This document shows, in pieces, positions 25,890 to 35,236 of a stretch of DNA of 64,000 bases. The stretch is from NCBI RefSeq assembly GCF_018642165.1, contig NZ_JAHHZM010000003.1, positions 310,001-374,000 on the forward strand, in the 5' to 3' direction. The translations under genes were made by a program, and so were the position numbers. Source of the DNA: Echinicola shivajiensis. GTDB taxonomy: Bacteria; Bacteroidota; Bacteroidia; Cytophagales; Cyclobacteriaceae. Each line of letters begins with the position of its first letter. The stretch's first letter is position 1. The notes beneath the pieces are model-generated. The model was not told the origin of the DNA. It saw only the letters and a program-made list of their open reading frames with translations, and did no database searches.

Positions 25890-26628
25890 TGAATTCAATT
25901 ATAAATGGTGTTTGTATTTTCTTAGAATTAGGTGTTTCTCCCTTCTTCTCCTTCCAACTTCAAATCAACGGCTTTCTCATACCCATAGACCGCAATTGCC
26001 AGTGATGAGTGGTTTGGATAGATCTTAAAGGATTCCTTCTAAAGAAAGGAAAAGTAAGAATTTATCGGGATTTATTAGTAAAAATAAATAAATATTGAAG
26101 GTTTCAATAAGTAATCGTAAAATATTTACATTGTTTATTTCCTCCTGTTATGGACTGATCAAGTTGGTTTTTTTAAGCAAATTGGAATGGGTAATTCTGT
26201 TCAGAGTTTGATGGGCTTTAGCGGGGAAGTTTATCTCTTCCTAACACTTAATTCGGCTAAAGCAGGGTATCAATGATATAGTTTTACCGGTCCTGCCAGA
26301 CCGGATTAATAATGTTATGCCTCTTTGGAGCAGCGAACAGATTTCAGCTTATGATGATTTTTCCTTCAATACAATATCAGTAGATAGGAGGTTTTTAATC
26401 CTGTACTAATGTTAAATCTTTTGTTTGATCTTGATAACACAATATAATTACCCCCTGAAAGGGTGAAATATTTATAACCCCGTCCTGACTGCCATTAGGC
26501 AATCAGGACAGGGTCAAGATGCCTCTATAGCTCCTAGTATTAGCCGCCCAGACCTTTCAGAATGCTCACCAGTTACTGCTATACCCTTGGCCAACTTGGG
26601 ATGGTATGCAGCCATTTGGTCAGGTTCA
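25890..26628. other. Non-coding region with one family B repeat
   Basis: About 740 bp without a gene. The first 300 bp form the upstream region of the minus-strand sulfatase. From about 26213 to 26600 lies a diverged copy of repeat family B. Confidence 0.6.
26213..26600 (+). repeat. Dispersed repeat family B, copy 3 (diverged)
   Basis: Shares GGGCTTTAGCGG..AAGTT, a GCTAAAGC..GGG segment, CCTGCCAGACCGGATTAATAATG, TGCCTCTTTGGAGCAG, a hairpin CCCCCTGAAAGGGTG and TAGTATTAGCCGCCC..CC with the copies at 11260-12075, about 14 kb away. Divergence is higher than between those two. Confidence 0.5.
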
Positions 26629-27513
26629 TTACTTTAACCTACTCAAAATCTTATTGAATTTATTGCTCTCCTTGATCTCTTCAAACATAGGCTCGTTGAT
26701 CAATTCGGTTTTGGTCAGGTCGGAAAGCTCTATAGACATTTCCAAGTCTTTTAAGGCCTCGTTTTTATTGCCCAATTTGGCATTAGAACAGGCGCGTTGC
26801 CAATAAGCAAGGTAGTATTCAGGGTCAATTTCAATAGCCTGGTTGGAGAGGGAATTGGCCCATCTGATTTCCCCAATGTCCAAGAGCCCGTCTGCCTTAT
26901 AGGTCAAGGCTTCCACATTGTCCGGTGCTAATTCCAGGATCTGATCGTATAAATGGATCTTTTCTTCAATTTTGTCCTCGATAGATGCCCTTCTCCAGAT
27001 ACTTTGAATTTGGTTGGTGACCGCCAGCTTTTCCTGGGTTTTCATCAGTTCAGAGGTACGCACTTTAAGATCACTTTCCAGTTCGGTCAATCGCTTTTCA
27101 TAATCCGTAGTTGCCTTGTTAATCTTGTCCTCGGTGATTTGTTCCACCCTTCTTTTGATATCACTCAGGGAACGCCAGCCTATGACCACCAAGATGGAAG
27201 CAGCGATGGTGATGATATAGAAAATATTATTGGTGGTATCCGTGGTGTATTGCATGGCACGGTCAGCACTGTTCAGCTCAGCAGCAGTGATTTTCTCTAT
27301 GGTTTCCTTTTTTAGGTCAGCCTGGCTTTCCCTGAGTGTTTTGAGCTCATCCAGGATATAACGTTCTATAAAGGGTTTGAAAAGTGGCTCCTCCAGATTT
27401 TCGGTACTATCGCTTTTTTGGGCCAAGACATTTAGCTGAAAACACAGCAAAAGTAAAAAGGTAAGAGGCAAGGGCCTGATTGCCTTTTCTTTGATCAATA
27501 GGGAGGTGTTCAT
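26629..27513 (-). CDS. TPR-containing exported membrane protein
   Basis: About 294 residues. The ATG at 27513 is preferred because it gives a signal peptide (LTFLLLLCFQLNVLAQ). A longer in-frame start at 27600 would run through a perfect 15-bp inverted repeat that looks like the preceding gene's terminator. After the signal come a helical segment, a transmembrane helix (IFYIITIAASILVVIGW), and a coiled-coil stretch rich in Glu/Lys (RRVEQITEDKINKATTDYEKR..). At the C-terminus are two or three TPR-like helix pairs (YDQILELAPDNVEALTYKADGLL, NQAIEIDPEYYLAYWQRACSNAKLG). Such proteins act as scaffolds; the partner is unknown. Confidence 0.75.
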   Translation of the reverse strand: MNTSLLIKEKAIRPLPLTFLLLLCFQLNVLAQKSDSTENLEEPLFKPFIERYILDELKTLRESQADLKKETIEKITAAELNSADRAMQYTTDTTNNIFYIITIAASILVVIGWRSLSDIKRRVEQITEDKINKATTDYEKRLTELESDLKVRTSELMKTQEKLAVTNQIQSIWRRASIEDKIEEKIHLYDQILELAPDNVEALTYKADGLLDIGEIRWANSLSNQAIEIDPEYYLAYWQRACSNAKLGNKNEALKDLEMSIELSDLTKTELINEPMFEEIKESNKFNKILSRLK

Positions 27514-27542
27514 AGCTTTGGCTATATTACTGGTTAACAATA

Positions 27543-27580
27543 AATTGAGCTGATCAATTTTTATCTTGATCAGCTCAATT
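27543..27580 (-). terminator. Perfect 15-bp inverted repeat, probable terminator after the rhamnosidase
   Basis: AATTGAGCTGATCAA (27543-27557) and TTGATCAGCTCAATT (27566-27580) with an 8-nt loop lie 66 bp downstream of the GH78 stop on the minus strand. The following T-run is weak, so termination may be partial. Confidence 0.6.
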
Positions 27581-27645
27581 GGGTGGCGAATATAATTCAT
27601 GAAGCTGAACCTGCCAAAGCTTTGAACCTGAAGTGCTTTTATTTG

Positions 27646-30420
27646 TTATTCCGCAATGGTAAACTGATAAGTTCCCGAGCCAATTTTCAATACCACTTGA
27701 CCATTTTCTTGCTTGATGCTATGGATGGATTTTATCTTTTCAAGAGCTTCTCCTTCCTCGGTTATCTTATCTAGGGAACTTGCCGGAAGATAAACTTTGG
27801 CAGTGGTATTGGCTGGGATGTTTAGCTTCAAGGAAACTTTTCCAGCCTCCTTTTTCCAGTGACTGCCAATAGTGCCATAATAGGTTTCCAGTTCAGCCAT
27901 AACCTCATCCAGTGGCTGTAGGACTTTCTCTTTTACTTTTTCAGAAAGGATATTATTGTCCCAATGTGGCTTGATGATAATGGTTTTATAACCTGTCTCA
28001 CCCGGTGTTTCGCTGGAGTTGATACCCGCCAAAGTCCTGTACATCCAGTCTCCAATAGCACCATAAGCATAATGGTTGAAGGAGTTCATACCCGGGGTTT
28101 GGAAAGTCCCATCTGGCTTTTGTCCATCCCAACGTTCCCAAATGGTGGTGGCACCTTGGGAAACAGGATAGAGCCAGGAAGGATAGCTTGGCTGCATCAA
28201 TAGGGTAAAGGCCAGGTCTTGGTAACCAAATCTACTCAGTACATGGCAAAGGTATGGGGTGCCCAAAAATCCAGTGGTCAGGTGGTAATTATAGCTTTTG
28301 ATATTGTCGGCCAACCTTTCTGCTGCCTGTGGCCTAAGAGCTTCCGGTAGCATATCAAATTGAAGGGCGAGCACATAAGCAGTTTGGGAACTGGAAACCA
28401 TTCGGCCATTTGGCGTAACAAATTCCTTCAGGAATGCCGCTTTGATTTGCTCCAATAGTTGGGAGTAGTTTTGCGCATCTTCCTGCTTGCCCAAGACCTT
28501 GGCTGTATTGATCAGCAGTTGGGTGGAATGGGCAAAGAAACACTGGGCAATCAGGTGTTTGTCGGTCAATGCTGATCTGCCATCATTGTCATCATCTGGT
28601 CTATAAAATAGCCAATCACCAAAATGCGAGCCGGTATTCCAAAGCATATTTTTACTGTTGGCATGTATATATTCCACCCATGCTTTCATGCTTGGATACT
28701 GTTTTTCCAAAACGGTTTTATTTCCATAAAGCAAATACATTTCCCAAGGAATAATAGTGGATACATCTGCCCAGCCAGCAGAGCCAGCATCATGTTCATT
28801 CAATACATTGGGGATGACATGGGGAACAGCACCGTCAGGACGTTGGTCGGCTGAAAGGTCCTGCATCCACTTACTGAAGAAATTGTCCACTTGCATATTA
28901 TAGGCTGCTGTTCTGAAGAAAACCTGTGCATCTCCTGTCCAGCCCAGCCTTTCGTCCCGCTGGGGGCAATCGGTCGGCACATCCAGGAAATTGCCTTTTT
29001 GGCCCCACTGGATATTGTGCTGTAGCTTGTTGAGGTTGTCATTGGAAGTTTCAAAAGATCCGGTTTTGTCCATGTCAGAATAAAGGACCACAGCGGTGAA
29101 ATTTTCTGGATGTATTTCCCCTTCAATACCTGTGATTTTCACGTAACGGAAGCCCTGCCAGCTGAAGTGGGGCTCAAAATGCTCTTGGCCTTCTCCACTG
29201 AGAATATAGTTGTTTTCCTGATCTGCAGCCCTGAGGTTGGTGGTGTAAAAGTTTCCTTCCTTATCCAGTACCTCAGCATGTTGCAAGGTGATTTTTTGGC
29301 CTTTTTTCCCTTCTATATCAACTTCTACAAAGCCTACCAAGTTTTGCCCAAAATCCAAAACCTTTTCTCCTTTGGGTGTAGTGATTAACTTGATAGGCTC
29401 AATGATTTCCTGCTTTCGGATTGGTTCGTTATAAGTGGCGATCAGGTTAGTATATCCGTAGTCGGCTGTTTTTGCATTGGGCCAAGCTTGGTCATCAAAT
29501 CCTATATTGTTCCATCCTTTTTGGGTTTTGTTGGCATCAATGCTTTCCCCATCATAAATACTGCTGCTTTGAATGGCTCCTGTGCCGGACTTCCAGCTCC
29601 CGTCCGTGCCGAAAGTCTGGCTGCTTCCATCAGTGTACTGAACCTCAATTTGCATCAATAGAGCAATATCACTCCCGTAAATATTCTTATTGTCGCCCCA
29701 GGCCAAGGTGCCTCTGTACCAACCTGAACCTAGCATGGCGCCGATTGCATTGGTGCCTATCTTAAGTTGGTCAGTAATGTCATAAGTTTGGTACTGCAGT
29801 CTTTTGTTATAGCTGGTCCAGCCAGGGGTGAAGTAGGCATCACCAATACGCTGACCATTGATATGTGCCTCATATAAACCATGAGCTGTGATATAGGCTG
29901 TGGCAGAGGCAATCTTTTTGTCTACCTGAATTTCTTTTCTGAAGAGGGGGCTTGGTTTTAATCCCTCAGGCTCCTCGTAGCCTGGGATGATCCATTCTGC
30001 TTTCCAGTCAGATTCCTTCAGTAGGCCCATTTTCCAGGAGGTAATTTCTGACCAGGCCGATTTGCCCTGATTGGTTCCTACCTTTACACGGTAATAATAA
30101 GATTTGGAGGAGGAAAGCTCAGGGCCTTCATAAGGGACTTTTACAGACTGTTCTGAGTCGATTAGCCCACTTTCCCAAATGATATTGGCTTTGAAGTTCT
30201 TTTCCGAAGCACTGACCTGAACCTCGTAGCTGCTTTGAGAAATATCCTTGGAGGAGCTGGAAATTATCCAGGTGAACTTGGGCTTTGGATTGTCTATCCC
30301 AATGGGAGAGACCCTGTTTTCGACAAGCAATTTTTCTATTTTGATCTTTTGAGCAAATGCCTGAAATACAAAAAGAAATAGGAAGGTTCCTAGCAATACC
30401 CGGAGAAAAGCGGTGTTCAT
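27646..30420 (-). CDS. Alpha-L-rhamnosidase, GH78
   Basis: About 924 residues. The ATG at 30420 gives a clean signal peptide (VLLGTFLFLFVFQAFAQ), unlike a longer frame starting at 30516. N-terminal Ig-like and beta-sandwich domains (ENRVSPIGIDNPKPKFTW; GLYEAHINGQRIGDAYFTPGWTSYNKR) lead into the (alpha/alpha)6 barrel. The barrel carries the GH78 signature DCPQRDERLGWTGDAQVFF, which contains the catalytic acid, and later TTIWERWDGQKPDG, whose Glu is the expected base. The C-terminal sandwich ends with a KVYLPAS-type block. It releases terminal alpha-L-rhamnose from pectic (rhamnogalacturonan) or ulvan-type glycans, matching the Kdu enzymes found 28 kb away. Confidence 0.93.
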   Translation of the reverse strand: MNTAFLRVLLGTFLFLFVFQAFAQKIKIEKLLVENRVSPIGIDNPKPKFTWIISSSSKDISQSSYEVQVSASEKNFKANIIWESGLIDSEQSVKVPYEGPELSSSKSYYYRVKVGTNQGKSAWSEITSWKMGLLKESDWKAEWIIPGYEEPEGLKPSPLFRKEIQVDKKIASATAYITAHGLYEAHINGQRIGDAYFTPGWTSYNKRLQYQTYDITDQLKIGTNAIGAMLGSGWYRGTLAWGDNKNIYGSDIALLMQIEVQYTDGSSQTFGTDGSWKSGTGAIQSSSIYDGESIDANKTQKGWNNIGFDDQAWPNAKTADYGYTNLIATYNEPIRKQEIIEPIKLITTPKGEKVLDFGQNLVGFVEVDIEGKKGQKITLQHAEVLDKEGNFYTTNLRAADQENNYILSGEGQEHFEPHFSWQGFRYVKITGIEGEIHPENFTAVVLYSDMDKTGSFETSNDNLNKLQHNIQWGQKGNFLDVPTDCPQRDERLGWTGDAQVFFRTAAYNMQVDNFFSKWMQDLSADQRPDGAVPHVIPNVLNEHDAGSAGWADVSTIIPWEMYLLYGNKTVLEKQYPSMKAWVEYIHANSKNMLWNTGSHFGDWLFYRPDDDNDGRSALTDKHLIAQCFFAHSTQLLINTAKVLGKQEDAQNYSQLLEQIKAAFLKEFVTPNGRMVSSSQTAYVLALQFDMLPEALRPQAAERLADNIKSYNYHLTTGFLGTPYLCHVLSRFGYQDLAFTLLMQPSYPSWLYPVSQGATTIWERWDGQKPDGTFQTPGMNSFNHYAYGAIGDWMYRTLAGINSSETPGETGYKTIIIKPHWDNNILSEKVKEKVLQPLDEVMAELETYYGTIGSHWKKEAGKVSLKLNIPANTTAKVYLPASSLDKITEEGEALEKIKSIHSIKQENGQVVLKIGSGTYQFTIAE

Positions 30421-30676
30421 ATTGTGTTGGTTATTTTGGTTTTTTAATTTGACACTATACCCTTTTGGAAAAAGCCTAATATTCAATGCTTTCAATTTGG
30501 GTGTTTTTATGATCAATCTTGAAATTATTATCTGAAAACCTGAATACTGTCCTGTACTGTGGGGGAAACATTTCGGATTTTAAATAAGACTGAATCGTGT
30601 TTTTTTAATCTGTTTATTGTTGCCCTTCTAAGGTGGTTTTGCCAAATTATACTAAACTATTAAATCGATAATGGCT

Positions 30677-33010
30677 TTACCTGTCTGAATAATTAAAGGA
30701 ATAGCCTAGTGAAAAGAATACCCGTAGTTTGTTGTCATTGGCATTGCTGCTTAGCCCAACGGTAATAGGTCCTAAAAATGAATTTAAAGAGGCATCTAGA
30801 CCATAGCCAAAGAGGAATTCTTCGTGAAAGACATTGTTGATTTTAACTTCATTCAGAGGCAGGTATTCATGTATCCCAATGAGAGAAGCACCGGCCCTTA
30901 TATATAGGTTTTTTACCGGAGTGTACTGAGGTGATACACCTAAGGTGATAAAGTTAGGGCTGTTCACTTCCGCATAATTATATCCCCAGGCACGGGTGTC
31001 ATTGAATTCTACTTTTTGAAATCCTCCCACTTTGAACTCATTAAATGATTTTTGCTCAGCTTCATTGGATACAGTTATTCCCGTGGCAAAACTGGTGATA
31101 AGCTGAAGCTTTGTGCTTAGGGGGGAATACCTGGTATGGCTAAAATATAGCCTAAGATGACTGGAGGGGGTTAGTCCATCAATCACTTGATCTAAAAGTG
31201 ATTTTGGAATTTCGACTATTTCTCCATCTGATTCAATCGTCAAGGTGTCGACTCCACTTTCGAGCTTTATTTTATAATGGTTGAATAAATTGAATTTGGT
31301 TTCCAATACAGTTTCTGTTCCTGTGGTAGGGTAGTTTCTATTATTAAGTGAGTTTTTATTGTACAGAAATCTGACGCCATAATATGAAAAATTACCGGAC
31401 CTTACATCAGAAGGAGCAGTGATATTGAATTTGGATTTTGACCGAGTTTTTTCATAAAACATCCCAAAGGCAATACTGTTCTTTAGGGAATGGGTAGAAA
31501 GCAAATTGGCATAGAGACGGGTGTTTCTATTAATGTTTATATCAGTGCTTTTTCCATCTTCATATTCTGGAATCTGTTGGAGTAAGTAATCATATCGGAT
31601 ATTGAGGGCGTACCTTTTGTTCTTTCCAAGGTATTTGTAATGGTCTAGACGGAATTTTGGGTTTTCAGAGATGTCAGCAATTCCTACCGTTCTAGTTTGA
31701 CTGCCGAATAAATCCCTTACCGTAAGGTTAAGCAGGAAGCCCGCGGAAAACAGGTTGTCATAATGGAATGCACTGGAAATTACGGCTTCTGTTTTTTCTT
31801 GGGTTTTGATCAACAGCTTAAAATGGTCCTCGTTTATGGCCTCCAATCTATAGTCTACCTTTTTAAAGCCATTCATACCGAAAACCCTTCGAATACCTTC
31901 TCTTAACTGTGGTCTGGAGACAGTGTCAAAGGGATCGATGTTCAGTTTGGAAATGATCAATTGGTCAGAGAAAAGTCTGTTTCCCTCTACATGAATGTCC
32001 GAGATAATAATTGGTTTAACTTTTAGGCCAATGCCAGGCGTGCTGCGATTTATATTTAGGCTGTCAGCCAACTGTTTCAGCTTTTGGAAATTTTCCTCTC
32101 CAGCTATTTTTCCCAGTTCCATTATTTCCATATAATTTGAAAAGCTGGCAGTGCTGTTTCCTTTTAGGTCTGGTTTGATATACACATCGCATTCTTTTAT
32201 GTTTTCCTGTAGTTTGCTGTTGGAAGTGGACATGGCTATCTGCATAAGGATGCTGGAAAAGGAGCCCAACTTTTCTGGAGAGATAAAATCTTCATCTCCG
32301 ACATTTACCCCAATAACTATATCCGCACCCATTTTTTTGACTTCGTCGACAGGGAAATTATTGACTACCCCACCATCTACCACTATAGTGCTGTCCAAGT
32401 CAAATGGGGTAAAAGCTGTAGGAATAGCTATGCTACTTCTTATGGCATCTGCGAGGTAACCCGATTTGAATACTATGCCTTGTCCATTTCTCAGGTCGGT
32501 AGCAATGCAGCGAAAGGGAATGGGGAATTCATCGAAATTTTCATATTGATTGGCTGGCCAGGTGTAGAAGTGAAGGGTTTCAGATAGCATTTGTCCTTCA
32601 ATCATGCCAGAAGGAACCGTGATTTTCTTGTCTTCTATGGGGAGTTCCAGCAAATAACGGTTATAATATTCTTTTTCCTCGAAGGAAATATTGTCAAAGC
32701 TTACCCTATTGGAGATAACCAAGTTCCAGTCTACAGCGTTGATGATGGTTTCCAGCTCATCGGCATTGTACCCAATGGCATACAGCCCGCCAATAACCGC
32801 ACCCATACTCGTGCCTGTTATATAATCGGGGCGAATGCCAGCTTTTTCCATGGCTTTTAAGACCCCTACATGTGCTATTCCCTTTGCCCCACCGCCACTA
32901 AGCACCAATCCGATTTTGGGAGAGCTTTCTTGGGGTTTATCTTGGGCAAGAACATATTTCCCCGTCAGGTTGATAAGGATAAAGCAAAGAATTAAAAAAC
33001 GATTTTTCAT
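30677..33010 (-). CDS. Patatin-like phospholipase fused to BamA-type outer-membrane barrel
   Basis: About 777 residues; an alternative ATG lies 9 bp upstream. After a signal peptide comes the patatin domain: GLVLSGGGAKGIAH (oxyanion loop), then GTSMGAVIGGLYAIG with the nucleophile Ser, and VVDGGVVNNFPVDEVKKMGAD with the catalytic Asp of the Ser-Asp dyad. A POTRA-like segment follows (IISDIHVEGNRLFSDQLIISKLNI). The last 350 residues are amphipathic strands typical of an Omp85/surface-antigen barrel, ending in FFSLGYSFNYSDR. This is the PlpD-like type Vd architecture: the barrel anchors or secretes the lipase. In Bacteroidota such proteins stay mostly cell-associated. Monocistronic. Confidence 0.88.
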   Translation of the reverse strand: MKNRFLILCFILINLTGKYVLAQDKPQESSPKIGLVLSGGGAKGIAHVGVLKAMEKAGIRPDYITGTSMGAVIGGLYAIGYNADELETIINAVDWNLVISNRVSFDNISFEEKEYYNRYLLELPIEDKKITVPSGMIEGQMLSETLHFYTWPANQYENFDEFPIPFRCIATDLRNGQGIVFKSGYLADAIRSSIAIPTAFTPFDLDSTIVVDGGVVNNFPVDEVKKMGADIVIGVNVGDEDFISPEKLGSFSSILMQIAMSTSNSKLQENIKECDVYIKPDLKGNSTASFSNYMEIMELGKIAGEENFQKLKQLADSLNINRSTPGIGLKVKPIIISDIHVEGNRLFSDQLIISKLNIDPFDTVSRPQLREGIRRVFGMNGFKKVDYRLEAINEDHFKLLIKTQEKTEAVISSAFHYDNLFSAGFLLNLTVRDLFGSQTRTVGIADISENPKFRLDHYKYLGKNKRYALNIRYDYLLQQIPEYEDGKSTDININRNTRLYANLLSTHSLKNSIAFGMFYEKTRSKSKFNITAPSDVRSGNFSYYGVRFLYNKNSLNNRNYPTTGTETVLETKFNLFNHYKIKLESGVDTLTIESDGEIVEIPKSLLDQVIDGLTPSSHLRLYFSHTRYSPLSTKLQLITSFATGITVSNEAEQKSFNEFKVGGFQKVEFNDTRAWGYNYAEVNSPNFITLGVSPQYTPVKNLYIRAGASLIGIHEYLPLNEVKINNVFHEEFLFGYGLDASLNSFLGPITVGLSSNANDNKLRVFFSLGYSFNYSDR

Positions 33011-33556
33011 TTGATCCATAGATCAATGTTATGGCGAATACTAAATTTTTATAGCGCTGATGGATTGACGCTGTTAAATAATATGGTTTTGATTATGAAT
33101 ATATGAAACTTCGGGTTAAATATGTTTTTAATACAATTTTATCTTCTTTAATTTTAAGGAATGTGTTTTGTATGGCTGATAAACAAAATAAAATTTCATA
33201 TAATATAAATAGGTTTAGGTTTCAGAAAATTTTCCTGTGTTTTTTATTTTATGACAAAATGTCCTATTACGAAAGTGACTATTTTTCAGTGGGGAAAAAA
33301 GACTGACTAATTTTCAGTATGTTTTTTTACAGGTAAAAAACACCAAATTATTGTTTATTGAGACGATAAACTGTTAAAATAGTCTATATTGGTGATAATA
33401 ACTGTGCCAAACGGCTTGATTCCGAAAGAAAAAAATTGATAAAATAAAGTTTTTATGAAAAGTGGCATCCCCGCACGATGATTGTGGCATAGGTGCTTGT
33501 AAAGATTGACAGGGATAGTCCCTGTACAAAATTTAAATAACCTTTCTAATAAAATT
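33011..33556. other. AT-rich divergent intergenic region
   Basis: About 540 bp between the divergent patatin and proC genes. It is strongly AT-rich. A 67-codon frame at 33103-33306 has no protein-like features. It holds the promoters for both sides, but no motif is clear enough to mark. Confidence 0.5.
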
Positions 33557-34372
33557 ATGAAAGTTCTTGTAATCGGTGGAGGCAATATGGGATTGACTTA
33601 CGCCGAGGCTATTGCCAAATCAAAATTTTTAAAAGATAGGGATCTAATGATCCTTGACAGTGCCAAAGAAAAAACGGAAGAGTTAAGAAAGCGCAGCCAC
33701 TTTGCGGTTTTTGAAAAGCTTGGAGATTGCGTTCCTCTGGCGGATGTGATTTTTATTGCTGTTAAACCTTATCATGCGGCAGCCTTGATGGAAGACATGA
33801 AGTCCTTTACTGCTGAAGGACAGATTTTCATTTCCTTGATGGCTGGTGTTTCTATTGAGGCTATCCAAGAAGGCCTTGGTAGAAAAAAAGTGGTTCGCGC
33901 CATGCCTAATTTACCTGCTCAGGTTGGAATGGGACTAACTTCCTTTACTGCTTCTGACGAAGTTTCCCGTTTGGAACTGTCCACTATCGAAAACCTTTTG
34001 GATACGACCGGTAGATCTGTACACTTGGATACAGAGGCAGATATAGATGCTTCTACAGGTATTTCTGGTAGTGGTCCTGCTTATATCTTCTATTTTATGC
34101 AGTCTATGTTGGAAGCAGCATGGAAAATGGGCTTTTCAAAATATGATTCTCGTGTATTGGTAGAACAAACATTTGCCGGTGCTGTTGAATTATTTGCTTC
34201 ATCAGATATGGATCCTGAATCCTGGATGGATAGGGTTGCATCCAAGGGCGGGACTACTCGTGCTGCATTGGATTCGATGGAAGATAATAATGTTAAAGAA
34301 TTAATCAAGGAAGCTGCCTATGCTGCGTTTAACCGTGCGGTAGAATTGGGTGAGGAATATAAAAATGCCTAA
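33557..34372 (+). CDS. proC: Pyrroline-5-carboxylate reductase
   Basis: A 271-residue cytoplasmic enzyme starting at the ATG before MKVLVIGGGNMGLTYAEA, which carries the NADPH-binding GxGxxG. Other family marks are IFIAVKPYHA, VVRAMPNLPAQVGMG, the long conserved GISGSGPAYIFYFMQSMLEAA and GGTTRAALDSME near the end. It reduces pyrroline-5-carboxylate to L-proline, the last step of proline synthesis. It overlaps or abuts proB, and proA follows, so the whole pathway from glutamate is encoded by one operon. Confidence 0.95.
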   Translation: MKVLVIGGGNMGLTYAEAIAKSKFLKDRDLMILDSAKEKTEELRKRSHFAVFEKLGDCVPLADVIFIAVKPYHAAALMEDMKSFTAEGQIFISLMAGVSIEAIQEGLGRKKVVRAMPNLPAQVGMGLTSFTASDEVSRLELSTIENLLDTTGRSVHLDTEADIDASTGISGSGPAYIFYFMQSMLEAAWKMGFSKYDSRVLVEQTFAGAVELFASSDMDPESWMDRVASKGGTTRAALDSMEDNNVKELIKEAAYAAFNRAVELGEEYKNA

Positions 34373-35153
34373 GATGGAAGAACCAAAAAGAATAGTAATT
34401 AAAGTAGGTACCAATGTGATGACCAATAAGGATAACCGTATTGTCAATACGGTCCTAAAGAAATTGGTGGATCAGATTGCTACTTTGTATGAGAGAGGAA
34501 TCATGTCCGTGCTCGTTTCTTCAGGTTCTGTGATCGCAGGAAAGGAAGTCTTGGGAAACAAGGTGGACATCACCGACAAAATCATCCGAAGACAGGTGTT
34601 TTCAGCCGTGGGGCAACCCAGGATGATGCGCCATTACTATAATATTTTCCAAGACTACGGCATGAGATGTGCTCAGGTTTTGGCTACGAAGAGAGATTTT
34701 GATCCGGGCAAGCATAGAGAAAATATGATTAACTGCTATGAAGGATTGCTTTCTGAAGGTATTATACCTATTGCCAATGAGGATGATGCAGTATCCCTAT
34801 CCATGTCCACATTTACGGATAATGATGAATTGGCCAGTCTTGTAGCGGAACTTATACATGCAGACATGTTAATCCTGCTTACAGACACTGATGGGCTTTA
34901 TAATGGTCATCCAGATGATGATGATACGCATAGAATTGCCCATGTTGGTACGGATGAAAAAGTAGAACATTTCATTCAGGAATCAACCAAAGGAGAGGCA
35001 GAAGGAAGAGGAGGAATGAAGTCCAAACTAAATGTGGCGAAAGCGGCTGCCCGAAAAAACATACCTACTTATATTGCCAACGGTAATACCGAAAATATGA
35101 TAATTGATATTGTAGATGGCAAGGAAGTGGGTACCAAGGTTTCAGATGATTAA
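34365..35153 (+). CDS. proB: Glutamate 5-kinase (short form without PUA domain)
   Basis: A 262-residue amino-acid kinase. The ATG at 34365 overlaps the end of proC by 8 bp; a second ATG at 34374 would abut it. RIVIKVGTNVMTNKD is the N-terminal kinase motif. VLVSSGSVIAGKE, FTDNDELASLVAELIHADMLILLTDTDGLY and GRGGMKSKLNVAKAA complete the family signature. It phosphorylates L-glutamate in the first step of proline synthesis. The C-terminal PUA domain present in the E. coli enzyme is absent, as in some other Bacteroidota; feedback control by proline may differ. Confidence 0.94.
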   Translation: MPKMEEPKRIVIKVGTNVMTNKDNRIVNTVLKKLVDQIATLYERGIMSVLVSSGSVIAGKEVLGNKVDITDKIIRRQVFSAVGQPRMMRHYYNIFQDYGMRCAQVLATKRDFDPGKHRENMINCYEGLLSEGIIPIANEDDAVSLSMSTFTDNDELASLVAELIHADMLILLTDTDGLYNGHPDDDDTHRIAHVGTDEKVEHFIQESTKGEAEGRGGMKSKLNVAKAAARKNIPTYIANGNTENMIIDIVDGKEVGTKVSDD

Positions 35154-35236
35154 CAAATTTACTCATTTCCAAAGAATGGTGCTTTGGAGGTGAAATGCTA
35201 AAATTGGAATCCTTGAACTAAGAAAAGAATAAAAAA

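Noticed and set aside
33103-33306. A 67-codon frame between the patatin and proC genes
   Set aside because: AT-rich random-looking product in a promoter region, with no homologous character and no partner.
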